64,000 nucleotides of DNA from Cellulomonas xiejunii (lineage in GTDB: Bacteria > Actinomycetota > Actinomycetes > Actinomycetales > Cellulomonadaceae): NCBI RefSeq assembly GCF_024508315.1, contig NZ_CP101987.1, forward strand, positions 186,001 to 250,000, read 5' to 3'. The translations under genes and the position numbers were made by a program. The notes under the pieces were generated by a model, which searched no databases, had not been told where the DNA came from, and worked only from the letters and a program-made list of their open reading frames with translations. This document shows, piece after piece, positions 42,480 to 50,532 of this stretch (the stretch's first letter is position 1; every line of letters begins with the position of its first letter).

Positions 42480-43922
42480 TCAGGGCGTCGCGACGTCCAG
42501 GACCGCGATGGCGACCAGCGCGCTCAGGGCCGTCTGTACCTGGCGGCCCGTCGACGCGGCCGCCGCCACCGCGATCTCGACGACCCACTCGTCGCGCTCG
42601 ACCGTGAGCAGCCGCGTCTCGGAGACGTCCGCCGGGCTGCCACCGCGGGCGACCGTCGTGAACGTCTCGGACCCGGGCATGCGCTCGCGGACCGCCCACG
42701 AGTCGCCGCCGAGCGTCTCGGTCGCCGCGGCGGCGAACGCGCACAGCCGCGGCACGACAGCGGGAGCGGCCGCGCCGATCGCGACGGCACCGCTCGCCGT
42801 GAGCCGCTCGACCGCCTGCAGCGGGTCGGCGATCGGCGGGGTGGTGCGTGCGCGGGCGCGGGCCCGGCGCCGCTTCGCCTGGTACTGGGCCTGGTCGGCG
42901 CGGCGGAACAGGTGCCGGGCCTCCACCGATCCCATGACGGCGGTCGACGCGATGCCGTAGGAGATCGCGGCGCCGTGCGGCAGCGGGAACTTGGCGACCG
43001 TCGTCGCCATCGTCGTCGCGACGAGCTCGCGCGGCTGGTCGGTCGTGACGAGGCAGAACTCGTCGCCGCCGATGCGGGCAGCCGTGGCGCCGGGGATGGC
43101 GTCGGCCGCGCGGCGCAGGACGTCCGCGACCGCACGCAGCAGGTCGTCGCCCGCGTCGTGGCCCAGCTCGTCGTTGACGCGCTTGAGGCCGTCGACGTCG
43201 CACATCACGACGCACGTCTCGCGCCCGGACGCGAGCGCGACCTCCGCGGCCTGGTCGGCCGTCCGCCGGTTCGCCAGGCCCGTGAGGGGGTCGTCCGCGA
43301 TGATGTGCCGCATCTGCTGCTCGAGGTCGACGCGCGCGATGGCACCGGCGGCCAGGGCGCCGAGCACCTCGGCCGTCGCGACGTCGTCGGCGTGGAACAG
43401 CGGCGCGTCGAAGTCGCGGACCACGGTGATCTGGCCCCACACCGCGTCGTTGACGACGACGGGCGACGTCAGCGCGGAGGCCGCCCCGACCTCACGCAGC
43501 AGCTCGACCTCGACGCGGTCGCCCGCAGACGTGTCGCCCGGGCGCACGGACCGGCCCTGGGCGTCGAACGCGTGCGCCACCCAGCTCTCGCGGTTGCGCA
43601 GCAGCGCGCGCAGGGCGGGACGCTCGTCCGCGCGGTACGTGGTGCTGAGGAACTGGTGCCAGCGAGGGTCGTTGCTCGGCGGCTCGAGGTGCACGACGCG
43701 GCACGTCTCCTGCGTGATCCGGGCCACCGCGCACGCGTCGGCGCCGAGCACGTCGACCGCCGTCTGGGCGGCCGCAGCGACGACCTCCTCGACGTTCCGG
43801 CAGGCGTCGAACCGGTGCGCGGCGACCGCGAGCCCGCGCACGCCACCGAGGTCCGCAGCCGAGAGACCACCTCGGTGCGCACCCTTGGCGGTCGAGTCCC
43901 TGCGCGTCACGCTGCCCATCAT
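42480..43922 (-). CDS. GAF-GGDEF diguanylate cyclase
   Basis: A 480-residue protein with a GAF-like sensor (about 25-195) and a GGDEF domain (about 205-350) whose active-site motif is intact (RIGGDEFCLV), with DPLTGLANRR at its start. It should make cyclic di-GMP from two GTP. A third region of about 120 residues follows, similar in style to another GAF-like fold. No membrane helix, so it senses a cytoplasmic signal. Alternative start at 43919. It is divergent from the second LPMO gene. Confidence 0.92.
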   Translation of the reverse strand: MMGSVTRRDSTAKGAHRGGLSAADLGGVRGLAVAAHRFDACRNVEEVVAAAAQTAVDVLGADACAVARITQETCRVVHLEPPSNDPRWHQFLSTTYRADERPALRALLRNRESWVAHAFDAQGRSVRPGDTSAGDRVEVELLREVGAASALTSPVVVNDAVWGQITVVRDFDAPLFHADDVATAEVLGALAAGAIARVDLEQQMRHIIADDPLTGLANRRTADQAAEVALASGRETCVVMCDVDGLKRVNDELGHDAGDDLLRAVADVLRRAADAIPGATAARIGGDEFCLVTTDQPRELVATTMATTVAKFPLPHGAAISYGIASTAVMGSVEARHLFRRADQAQYQAKRRRARARARTTPPIADPLQAVERLTASGAVAIGAAAPAVVPRLCAFAAAATETLGGDSWAVRERMPGSETFTTVARGGSPADVSETRLLTVERDEWVVEIAVAAAASTGRQVQTALSALVAIAVLDVATP

Positions 43923-44029
43923 CGGGCCTCGACCCCCGATCCGCCGAGTGCGGGCTGTGAGAGGTCCGTGAGATCACTCGTCCGCGTGGCGCTCTGACCG
44001 CATCCCGTCCGGGGCGTCCCACGTGCTGG

Positions 44030-44037
44030 AAACGTTT
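44030..44037. promoter_or_regulatory. LacI-like AAACGTTT site before the second LPMO gene
   Basis: AAACGTTT, within TGGAAACGTTTAGA, is a perfect CG-centred palindrome 110 bases before the LPMO start. The site before the first LPMO gene is similar. Common control by a cellulose-responsive LacI protein is inferred; the LacI gene at 48357 is one candidate. Confidence 0.4.
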
Positions 44038-44147
44038 AGATGGGTTGTTCGGACCTTGCGCGGTCCTCACCCTGAGGCCACACCGCACCAGCTGGTGCCC
44101 TGCCCCCTGCGGCCGAACCGCCGCTCGCGCGAGAGGGAACCCCCCGC

Positions 44148-45320
44148 ATGCCTCGACCGAGATCCACCCGCCGCACACTGGGCGGTGTCGCCGCCACAGC
44201 GCTGGTCGCGACCGCCCTCGTCGCCATTCCGACCGCCGCGCAGGCGCACGGTGGCCTCACCAACCCGCCGACCCGCACGTGGGTCTGCTACCAGGACGGG
44301 CTCGCAGGCGGCCAGGCAGCCGGCGAGGCCGGCAACATGCGGCCGACCAACGCGGCCTGCAAGAACGCCTTCGCCGACAACAGCTACGGCTTCTACAACT
44401 GGTTCGGCGACCTGCTCGGCACCATCAACGGCCGCCACGAGACGATCGCTGACGGCAAGCTCTGCGGTCCGGACTCCAAGTTCGCCGCCTTCAACACGCC
44501 GTCCTCCGCGTGGCCGACCACCAAGGTCACCCCCGGTCAGACGATGACGTTCGAGTACGCCGCGGTCGCACGTCACCCCGGGTACTTCACGACGTGGATC
44601 ACGAAGGACGGCTGGAACCAGAACGAGGCGATCGGCTGGGACGACCTCGAGGCCGCGCCGTTCGACCGCGTCCTGAATCCGCCGCTGCGTGAGGGCGGCG
44701 TCGCCGGGCCCGAGTACTGGTGGAACGTGAAGCTGCCGTCGAACAAGAGCGGCAAGCACGTCCTGTTCAACATCTGGGAGCGCACGGACAGCCCGGAGTC
44801 GTTCTACAACTGCGTGGACGTGGACTTCGGTGGTGGCGGCGGCGTGACGCCGACCCCGACGCCGTCGGTCACGCCGACGGTCACGCCGACGCCGACGCAG
44901 ACCCCGACGCCGACGCCGTCGGTCACGCCGACGCAGACCCCGACGCCGACGCCCACCCCGACGCCGACCCCGACCCCGACCCCGACCCCGACCGTGCCGG
45001 ACGACTCGGTGTGCGAGGTCGAGATCGACACGTCGAGCTCGTGGCCCGGCGGGTTCCAGGGCAACGTCACCGTCTTCAACGCGACGATGGAGCCCGTGAA
45101 CGGCTGGGAGGTCAGCTGGAAGTTCGCGAACGGCGAGCAGGTCCAGCAGTCGTGGAGCAGCGTGACGACGCAGTCCGGCTCGACGGTCACCGCGAAGAAC
45201 GCGGCGTGGAACCCCACGATCGCGCACCACAACGCCGTGACGTTCGGCTTCATCGGCGCGGGCACGCCGGCGCCGGTGACCGCGGCGACGCTCAACGGCA
45301 ACCCCTGCATCGTCCGCTGA
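44148..45320 (+). CDS. AA10 lytic polysaccharide monooxygenase with CBM2 (E7/TfAA10A-like)
   Basis: A 390-residue secreted copper enzyme. The signal peptide (1-33, ending AQA) leaves H34 as the N-terminal histidine, paired with H97 in GRHETI as the copper brace. The core (HGGLTNPPTRTWVCY, GFYNWFGDLLG, GPEYWWNVKLPSNKSGKH) resembles Thermobifida E7-type AA10 enzymes, known for C1/C4 oxidation of cellulose; that enzyme lacks a CBM, whereas this one has a Thr-Pro linker (about 233-283) and a C-terminal CBM2 (about 287-390). It should act with the C1-type LPMO at 39179. Confidence 0.95.
   Translation: MPRPRSTRRTLGGVAATALVATALVAIPTAAQAHGGLTNPPTRTWVCYQDGLAGGQAAGEAGNMRPTNAACKNAFADNSYGFYNWFGDLLGTINGRHETIADGKLCGPDSKFAAFNTPSSAWPTTKVTPGQTMTFEYAAVARHPGYFTTWITKDGWNQNEAIGWDDLEAAPFDRVLNPPLREGGVAGPEYWWNVKLPSNKSGKHVLFNIWERTDSPESFYNCVDVDFGGGGGVTPTPTPSVTPTVTPTPTQTPTPTPSVTPTQTPTPTPTPTPTPTPTPTPTVPDDSVCEVEIDTSSSWPGGFQGNVTVFNATMEPVNGWEVSWKFANGEQVQQSWSSVTTQSGSTVTAKNAAWNPTIAHHNAVTFGFIGAGTPAPVTAATLNGNPCIVR
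44845..44997 (+). repeat. Thr-Pro linker repeat in the second LPMO gene
   Basis: About 50 codons of alternating TP/PTP with occasional Ser, Val and Gln between catalytic domain and CBM2. The last part is nearly pure CCGAC/CCCGAC repeats and could vary in length by slippage. Confidence 0.8.
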
Positions 45321-45341
45321 GGTCCGGCGGCTGACGTCCGC

Positions 45342-45375
45342 GACGCGCTCGCACCCTCCGGGGTGCGGGCGCGTC
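45342..45375. terminator. Bidirectional terminator hairpin after the second LPMO gene
   Basis: Fifteen-base arms (45342-45356, 45361-45375) pair with a single U-G wobble around TCCG, between the convergent LPMO and protease-associated genes. Confidence 0.85.
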
Positions 45376-45388
45376 CGTCGTCCGGGGG

Positions 45389-45616
45389 TCAGGCCTGGGC
45401 GGTGATGGGACCTGACGTGCGCACGTGGACGTTCACGCCCCGCACGCTCGTCGGGACGTCGGCGCGCCGGGCGCGGACCGCGTCGTCCTGGACGCGCACG
45501 AGCACGCCGTAGCCGTCGTCGTCGGGGGCGATCCCGATGGCGGTCACGCCGGCACGGCCTGCCAGTGCGGTCTTCAGCTCGTCCTTGGCTCTGCGTGCCT
45601 CGTCGAGATCGGCCAC
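45389..45616 (-). CDS. Small protein resembling the N-terminal domain of the adjacent protease
   Basis: A 75-residue protein encoded 42 bases after the protease gene on the same strand. It shares the pattern of the protease's first 90 residues: DEARRAK at the start, IGIAPDDDGYGV in the middle and RTSGPITA at the end, against DEAREAK, VGLAPCHDGSYGI and RRTGRIRA. It has no protease core, signal peptide or membrane helix. A stand-alone copy of a propeptide-like or chaperone domain could act as a subunit or inhibitor of the protease. Confidence 0.75.
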   Translation of the reverse strand: MADLDEARRAKDELKTALAGRAGVTAIGIAPDDDGYGVLVRVQDDAVRARRADVPTSVRGVNVHVRTSGPITAQA

Positions 45617-45658
45617 TGCGCACCTCCCGCGTCGCCGGGGACCCGCGCGGTGCTCGCG

Positions 45659-46699
45659 TCAGGCGAGCAGCGTCGCGTCGAGCGCCCCGAGGACGGCATC
45701 GATGGGGTTGACGTACGTCAGCCCACGGCCATTGTCCCCCCCGACCTCCGACCCGGCAAAGAGCAGTCCCAGGGCCACCCCGTCCTCGCGGTAGACCAGC
45801 GACCCGGAGTCGCCACCGCGGGAGAAGGGCGCGGTGCTGATCCCCTCGATCTCGACCTGGTCGTCGAACCGCAGGTTGCCGAGCTCCTCGCCGTAGCCCA
45901 CGACGACGTCGTCCAGCTCGATCGCGGTGACGCGGCCCGTCGTGACGGACGTCGTGCGCCCGATCTTGCCGACGAGCTCACCACCCCGGGCGCGGGCCGT
46001 GGTCGTCACGCGGCCCACCGGGTACGTCGCGTCGACGTCCTGGTCGTCCAGCAGGGCGAGCGCCGCGTCGACCCTCGCCGTGCGGCCGGACTCGAGCGGG
46101 ACGAAGGCGGCGAGCGTGCCGACACGGTCCCCGGGGGTGCGTCCGCCGTCGGCCGGGCCGGGCTGCAGGATGTCGTCGCCGCGACGGCCCGACGGGGAGC
46201 CGACCAGCACGTGGTGGTTCGACAGCGCGTGCACCGCGCCGCCCGCCAGCACGAACGCACCGAGCGTGCCCGCCGTCACGTCGACGTGCGCGATGGACAC
46301 CCCGGGCCGCAGCGGGCGCACCCGGCCCGTCTCGCCCAGCGCCTGGGCGGTGACCACCGGGGGGCGCGGCCCCGGGACCGCTGCTCCCTCGGTGCCCACG
46401 TCCGTCCCGGGCGTGACACCGCCGGTGAGGGCGCGGATGCGGCCCGTGCGGCGCAGGTCGACGACCTTGCCGACCTCGCCGATCTGCGCGGCGACCTGGC
46501 GTGCGATCGAGCGGACCTCCGGCAGGCCGAGGCGGTAGCGCAGGGCGATGCCGTAGCTCCCGTCGTGGCACGGCGCGAGCCCCACGGACAGCGGGACGAC
46601 GCTCGCCGTCGTGGTGGACGGCCGCAGCACGGCCTCGGAGAGCGTGCGTGCCACCTCCAGTGCGTGGGCCTTGGCCTCGCGAGCCTCGTCCTGGTCCAT
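45659..46699 (-). CDS. Trypsin-like serine protease with an extra N-terminal domain
   Basis: A 346-residue protein. Residues 1-95 form an unusual N-terminal domain; the rest is a trypsin-like fold with His in ALSNHHVLVG (near 161), Asp in TARVDAALALLD (near 213) and Ser in GGDSGSLVYRE (near 298). No signal peptide is present, so it is probably cytoplasmic, unlike most bacterial S1 proteases. It resembles the group around plant Nal1-like and phage-associated proteases. The small gene downstream repeats its N-terminal domain. Confidence 0.82.
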   Translation of the reverse strand: MDQDEAREAKAHALEVARTLSEAVLRPSTTTASVVPLSVGLAPCHDGSYGIALRYRLGLPEVRSIARQVAAQIGEVGKVVDLRRTGRIRALTGGVTPGTDVGTEGAAVPGPRPPVVTAQALGETGRVRPLRPGVSIAHVDVTAGTLGAFVLAGGAVHALSNHHVLVGSPSGRRGDDILQPGPADGGRTPGDRVGTLAAFVPLESGRTARVDAALALLDDQDVDATYPVGRVTTTARARGGELVGKIGRTTSVTTGRVTAIELDDVVVGYGEELGNLRFDDQVEIEGISTAPFSRGGDSGSLVYREDGVALGLLFAGSEVGGDNGRGLTYVNPIDAVLGALDATLLA

Positions 46700-46832
46700 G
46701 CGTCCCCCTTCGTCGTCGCCCCCTGGCGCCGCGCGTCCTGCTCGGTGCGCGGGCGCCCATTGTGTCCGTCCCGTCCGACATGTGCTGGTCGTGCCCGGCG
46801 TACGGACGCGCCCGGACCGGCGTCGGACACGA

Positions 46833-46868
46833 CGACGCCCCGCACCGGTGGTCCGGGGCGGGGCGTCG
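46833..46868. terminator. Hairpin downstream of the small membrane protein gene
   Basis: CGACGCCCCG (46833-46842) and CGGGGCGTCG (46859-46868) form a perfect 10-base stem with a 16-base loop 22 bases past the stop of the minus-strand gene at 46890-47117. Confidence 0.65.
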
Positions 46869-46889
46869 AGCGCGCGGGCGAGCCAGGCG

Positions 46890-47117
46890 TCAGGCCGTCG
46901 GGGGGAGCGGCGGCTCCTCGCGGTGCTCGATCACCTGGCGGTGCGTGGTGTTGGTGCGCTGGGCGTTGAGCGCGATCGCCAGGATCAGGCCCAGGACGCC
47001 GGCTCCCATGCAGATGTAGCCGATGACCGTCAGGTCGATGCCCTCGAGCCGGTCGGAGATGCCGAACGAGAGGATCGCCCCGATCACCAGGAGTGCGATG
47101 CCGGTACCGATACCCAT
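46890..47117 (-). CDS. Small two-helix membrane protein (DUF6458-like)
   Basis: A 75-residue protein from ATG 47117, which follows GAAGGAGCG. Two hydrophobic helices (residues 5-20 and 30-50) are joined by SDRLEGIDLTVIG, and the tail is short and charged. The pattern fits a small actinobacterial membrane family, tentatively DUF6458. Function unknown. Confidence 0.78.
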   Translation of the reverse strand: MGIGTGIALLVIGAILSFGISDRLEGIDLTVIGYICMGAGVLGLILAIALNAQRTNTTHRQVIEHREEPPLPPTA

Positions 47118-47306
47118 GTCGCTCCTTCGTCGTGCGTCGGTGGGGGCCACAGCGGCCCACTGGTTGGCGAGTCTGGTGCCCGTCGGCAGGTCCCGCACGT
47201 CGAACGCCCGCGCGACCCGGACGGTCGTCCGGCAGCAGCGGCCCGCGACGGCACCCGTCAGGCGCCTCGAGATGCCGGTGCCACGCCACCCCGGTAGACA
47301 CCTCCT

Positions 47307-47762
47307 ATGGGTGTCATCGCGCGGTCTGCCGTCCTCGGCCTCGCTGCGGGAGGCCGGTCGTCGGTCGCCCTGGCCGTTCCCGTCCACGCCGCGACACGCG
47401 GCCACGACGGCCCGGCGGCGCGTGTGCTGCGCGGGCTCGCCACCCTCGCGGTCCTGGGTGAGTGCGTCGTCGACAAGCTCCCCGCCACCCCGAGCCGGCT
47501 CGTGCCACCGCAGATCGCCGGTCGGCTCGTCGCGGGTGCGACGGGTGCCGCCGCGCTCGCGGTGGTCGACGGCCGTCGGTTCCCCGCGGTCGTCGTCGCG
47601 GCGCTCGCCGGAGGTGCCGGTGCGTTCGCCGGCTCCGTCGCGGGGGCGTCGTGGCGGCAGTGGGCCGCGGACGACGGGCCGGACGCGTTGCGGCCCGACG
47701 TGCGCGCCGCGCTCGTCGAGGACGTCGTCGTGCTGACCACCGCGCGGGCGCTCGCGCACTGA
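47307..47762 (+). CDS. Small integral membrane protein (DUF4126-like, tentative)
   Basis: A 151-residue protein with three or four hydrophobic Ala/Val/Gly helices and a central DKLPATPSRLVPPQIAGRL loop. The loop resembles that of DUF4126-type membrane proteins, which are uncharacterised. It starts with ATG 47307 and is followed after 20 bases by a NUDIX gene, possibly in the same transcript. Confidence 0.65.
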   Translation: MGVIARSAVLGLAAGGRSSVALAVPVHAATRGHDGPAARVLRGLATLAVLGECVVDKLPATPSRLVPPQIAGRLVAGATGAAALAVVDGRRFPAVVVAALAGGAGAFAGSVAGASWRQWAADDGPDALRPDVRAALVEDVVVLTTARALAH

Positions 47763-47782
47763 CCGGGCCCTACGGTGGGGCC

Positions 47783-48334
47783 ATGGCCTGGCAGACCGTG
47801 AGCTCGCGCGTCGCGTACGAGAACCCCTGGATCACGGTGCGGGAGGACGACGTCCTCGCGCCCGACGGGCGGTCGGGCGTCTACGGCGTCGTCGAGGTGC
47901 GCCCGTCCGTGTTCGTCGTGGCGTTGACGGACGACGACGAGGTCGTGCTCGTGACGACCGACCGCTACACCATCGGGCCGGGCTCCGTGGAGGTCCCCGC
48001 CGGTGGCACCGACGGCCAGGACCCGCTGGTCGCCGCGCGCCGCGAGCTGGCGGAGGAGACCGGGCTGACCGCCCGGGAGTGGACGCGCGTCGGGGTCCTC
48101 GACGCGCTCAACGGCGTCGCGCGCGCCGTGGAGCACGTGTTCGTCGCCCGCGGCCTGGCACCGGTCACGGATGCGGCCGGGACGGCTCAGGAGCAGGCCG
48201 CCGAGGGCATCACCGCGGTCCGCACCGTCCCGTTCGTCGACGTCCTCGCGATGGTCCGCACGGGCGAGATCCGCGACGGCGAGACCGTCGCGGCGCTCGC
48301 CCTCGCGGCCCTGCACCTGGGGCGCCTGGTCTGA
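47783..48334 (+). CDS. NUDIX hydrolase (ADP-ribose pyrophosphatase-like)
   Basis: A 183-residue Nudix fold. The box is AGGTDGQDPLVAARRELAEETG: the REL-x-EE-x-G core that binds metal is intact, but the usual first Gly is Ala and the usual Glu is Gln. VYGVVEVRPSVFVVAL and VEVPAGG fit the ADP-ribose/sugar-nucleotide pyrophosphatase group. It probably cleaves a nucleoside diphosphate linked to another moiety. The ATG at 47783 is preferred over far upstream open codons. Confidence 0.88.
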   Translation: MAWQTVSSRVAYENPWITVREDDVLAPDGRSGVYGVVEVRPSVFVVALTDDDEVVLVTTDRYTIGPGSVEVPAGGTDGQDPLVAARRELAEETGLTAREWTRVGVLDALNGVARAVEHVFVARGLAPVTDAAGTAQEQAAEGITAVRTVPFVDVLAMVRTGEIRDGETVAALALAALHLGRLV

Positions 48335-48356
48335 GGGGTCGTCCCGCCGCGGGCCG

Positions 48357-49382
48357 TCAGCGGGCGGGAGGGGCGGTCGAGCAGCGCACGACGAGCGACG
48401 TCGCGAGCTCGATGTGGTGCGCGTCGGGCAGGCGCCCGTCGGCCATGGCCACGACGGTGCGCAGCGCCACGCGTCCCATGTCCTGCAGCGGCTGGCGGAC
48501 GGTCGTGAGCGGGGGGTTGGCCCAGGCCGCGACGTACGTGTCGTCGTACCCGACGACCGACAGGTCGCGAGGGACGACCAGGCCGAGCAGGCGCGCGGCC
48601 TCGAGCACGCCGAACGCCTGCGCGTCGCTGCTGGCGACGAGCGCGGTGGGTGGGTCGTCGAGGCGCAGCAGAGCGTCGGCGGCCTGCAGCGCGGCGTCGT
48701 GGTCGAACGCGACGTGCCGGACCAGCGCGGGGTCGACGGCCACGCCCGCGCGCTGGCACGCCGAGCGGTAGCCGTCGACGCGCGCGACGGCGCTGATGGA
48801 CGCCTCCGGGCCACCGATCATCGCGATGCGCGTGTGTCCCAGCCCGAGCAGGTGCTCGGTGGCGGTGCGTCCACCGGTCCAGCTGGTCGACCCGACGGAG
48901 ACGAGCTCGGGGGTGGTCAGGTGCAACGGGTCGACGACCACGACGGGCAGGCGTGCGCGGGCGATGCTCGCGTACGTCGTGCCGGTGACCTGCCCGGTGA
49001 CGACGATCGCTCCGGTGCGTCGCGCCGCCACCAGGCGCCGCGTCCACGTGGACGCCGCCTCGGGCCGGTCGCCGCCGCCGCGGCGCAGGCGGGAGACCGT
49101 GACGTCGACGTCCGCCTCCTCGGCGGCGAGGGTGACGCCGCGCAGGACCTCCATGGCGTACGGGCTGTCGAGCTTGTCGACCAGGAACTCGACCGTGGGG
49201 CGCACCTCGATGTTGCGGGCGCCCGGGGTGCGGTACCCGAGCTCGGCGACGGCAGCCTCGACGCGCTCGCGGGTGGCGGGTGCGACGTCGTGCCGGTTGA
49301 GGACCTTCGACGCCGTGGCGATCGACACGCCGGCGCGCTCGGCGACGGCCGTGAGCGTCGGACGACGCGCGGCAGCAGGCAT
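48357..49382 (-). CDS. LacI-family transcriptional regulator
   Basis: About 341 residues from ATG 49382 (GGGGA eight bases upstream; an ATG at 49397 lacks one). HTH at residues 10-30 (TLTAVAERAGVSIATASKVLN), then a periplasmic-binding-type sensor (GAIVVTGQVTG, PRDLSVVGYDD). It is divergent from the tetrose operon, whose promoter carries a perfect GAAAAGTTTTC site, so it probably represses that operon in the absence of a sugar. It could also control the LPMO genes with similar sites. Confidence 0.92.
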   Translation of the reverse strand: MPAAARRPTLTAVAERAGVSIATASKVLNRHDVAPATRERVEAAVAELGYRTPGARNIEVRPTVEFLVDKLDSPYAMEVLRGVTLAAEEADVDVTVSRLRRGGGDRPEAASTWTRRLVAARRTGAIVVTGQVTGTTYASIARARLPVVVVDPLHLTTPELVSVGSTSWTGGRTATEHLLGLGHTRIAMIGGPEASISAVARVDGYRSACQRAGVAVDPALVRHVAFDHDAALQAADALLRLDDPPTALVASSDAQAFGVLEAARLLGLVVPRDLSVVGYDDTYVAAWANPPLTTVRQPLQDMGRVALRTVVAMADGRLPDAHHIELATSLVVRCSTAPPAR

Positions 49383-49483
49383 CCGTGTCCCCTTCATGTC
49401 GGGGTGAAACTAGCCCTCCACTACCGAAAAACTCAAGGTGTCTCTCCGGGGTTTCACGGCGGATGCACGCCTCGCGACGGGCG

Positions 49484-49513
49484 TTGACATCACGACGGAA
49501 CGAAAACTAGCGT
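49484..49513 (+). promoter_or_regulatory. Promoter of the tetrose-type operon
   Basis: TTGACA (49484-49489) and TAGCGT (49508-49513) with an 18-base spacer form the best consensus-like promoter in the window. It lies 53 bases before the first operon gene. Confidence 0.75.
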
Positions 49514-49535
49514 GACCGAACACCACGCAAGACTC

Positions 49536-49546
49536 GAAAAGTTTTC
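49536..49546. promoter_or_regulatory. LacI-type operator GAAAAGTTTTC
   Basis: A perfect 11-base palindrome centred on one G, 20-30 bases after the -10 element. It is well placed for repression by the divergent LacI regulator. A related half-site ACGAAAAC lies inside the promoter spacer. Confidence 0.7.
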
Positions 49547-49566
49547 AAAGACGAGGACACCTTCGC

Positions 49567-50532
49567 ATGAGCACGCCCGACACTCGCCCCACCTCCGAGC
49601 AGTGGCCCATCGCCGTCGCGATGCTCCCGTTCCCCGCGTCCCAGGACGCGCCGGCGGACACCTGGGTCGACCACCTCGCCGAGGTCGCGTTCGAGGGGTT
49701 CACCGAGGTCGACCTCACGGACTGCTGGATCCGACCGGGTGACCTGACCCCGGCGCGCATCGAGGAGCTCCGGGAGGCCCTGGCCACCGTCGGGCTGGAC
49801 CCCGTCGCCCTGTCGGCGATCCGCCGCTCGGTGATCGACCCTGAGATGGGTGACGACAACCTCGCCTACTCGCACCGCACGATCGACGCGGCCGCCGCGC
49901 TCGGCACGAAGATCGTCAGCTTCGGGCTGCACCGCCCGCTGCTGCCCGCGCAGCGCCAGGCATTCTGGTTCTGGACCGAGGAGGGCCCGGTCGACGCCAC
50001 CGACGCCGACACCTGGGCGCTCGCGGTGACGCGGCTGCGCGAGCTGGGGCGGCACGCGGCCGAGGTCGGCGTCGAGCTGTCGCTCGAGATGTACGAGGAC
50101 ACGCTGCTGGGCACCGCCGAGTCCTCCGTCCGCCTGGTCCACGACATCGGCCAGGACAACGTCGGCCTCAACCCCGACCTGGGCAATCTGGTGCGCCTGC
50201 ACCGGCCGATCGAGGACTTCCAGGCCGCCGTCGAGGCGTGCCTGCCGGTGTCGAACTACTGGCACGTCAAGAGTTACTTCCGCGACGAGGACCGCGCCGC
50301 CGGCACCTACGTCGCCATGCCCGCCCCGATGGAGATGGGGTCGGTCAGCTACCGCAAGGCCATCCGCACGGCCGTCGAGGCCGGCTTCACCGGGCCGTTC
50401 TGCGTCGAGCACTACGGCGGCGACGGGCTGTCGGTCTCCGCGCGCAACGCGCGGTACATCCGCCGCATGCTCGCGGTGGCCACCGGTGAGGCCCGCGAGA
50501 GCGTCCTGCGGGCCGCCGAGGCCGCCCGGTGA
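49567..50532 (+). CDS. TIM-barrel sugar isomerase/epimerase (AP_endonuc_2 family)
   Basis: A 321-residue protein of the xylose-isomerase-like TIM-barrel superfamily. VELSLEMYEDTLLG carries a metal-ligand Glu, VGLNPDLGNL an Asp, NYWHVKSYFRDEDRA a His and Lys and PFCVEHYGGDG the last Glu. Members isomerise or epimerise keto-sugars or inosose. It is first in a four-gene operon and overlaps the next gene by four bases. An isomerase of a tetrose, tetrulose or branched sugar is my reading from the neighbours. Confidence 0.85.
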   Translation: MSTPDTRPTSEQWPIAVAMLPFPASQDAPADTWVDHLAEVAFEGFTEVDLTDCWIRPGDLTPARIEELREALATVGLDPVALSAIRRSVIDPEMGDDNLAYSHRTIDAAAALGTKIVSFGLHRPLLPAQRQAFWFWTEEGPVDATDADTWALAVTRLRELGRHAAEVGVELSLEMYEDTLLGTAESSVRLVHDIGQDNVGLNPDLGNLVRLHRPIEDFQAAVEACLPVSNYWHVKSYFRDEDRAAGTYVAMPAPMEMGSVSYRKAIRTAVEAGFTGPFCVEHYGGDGLSVSARNARYIRRMLAVATGEARESVLRAAEAAR

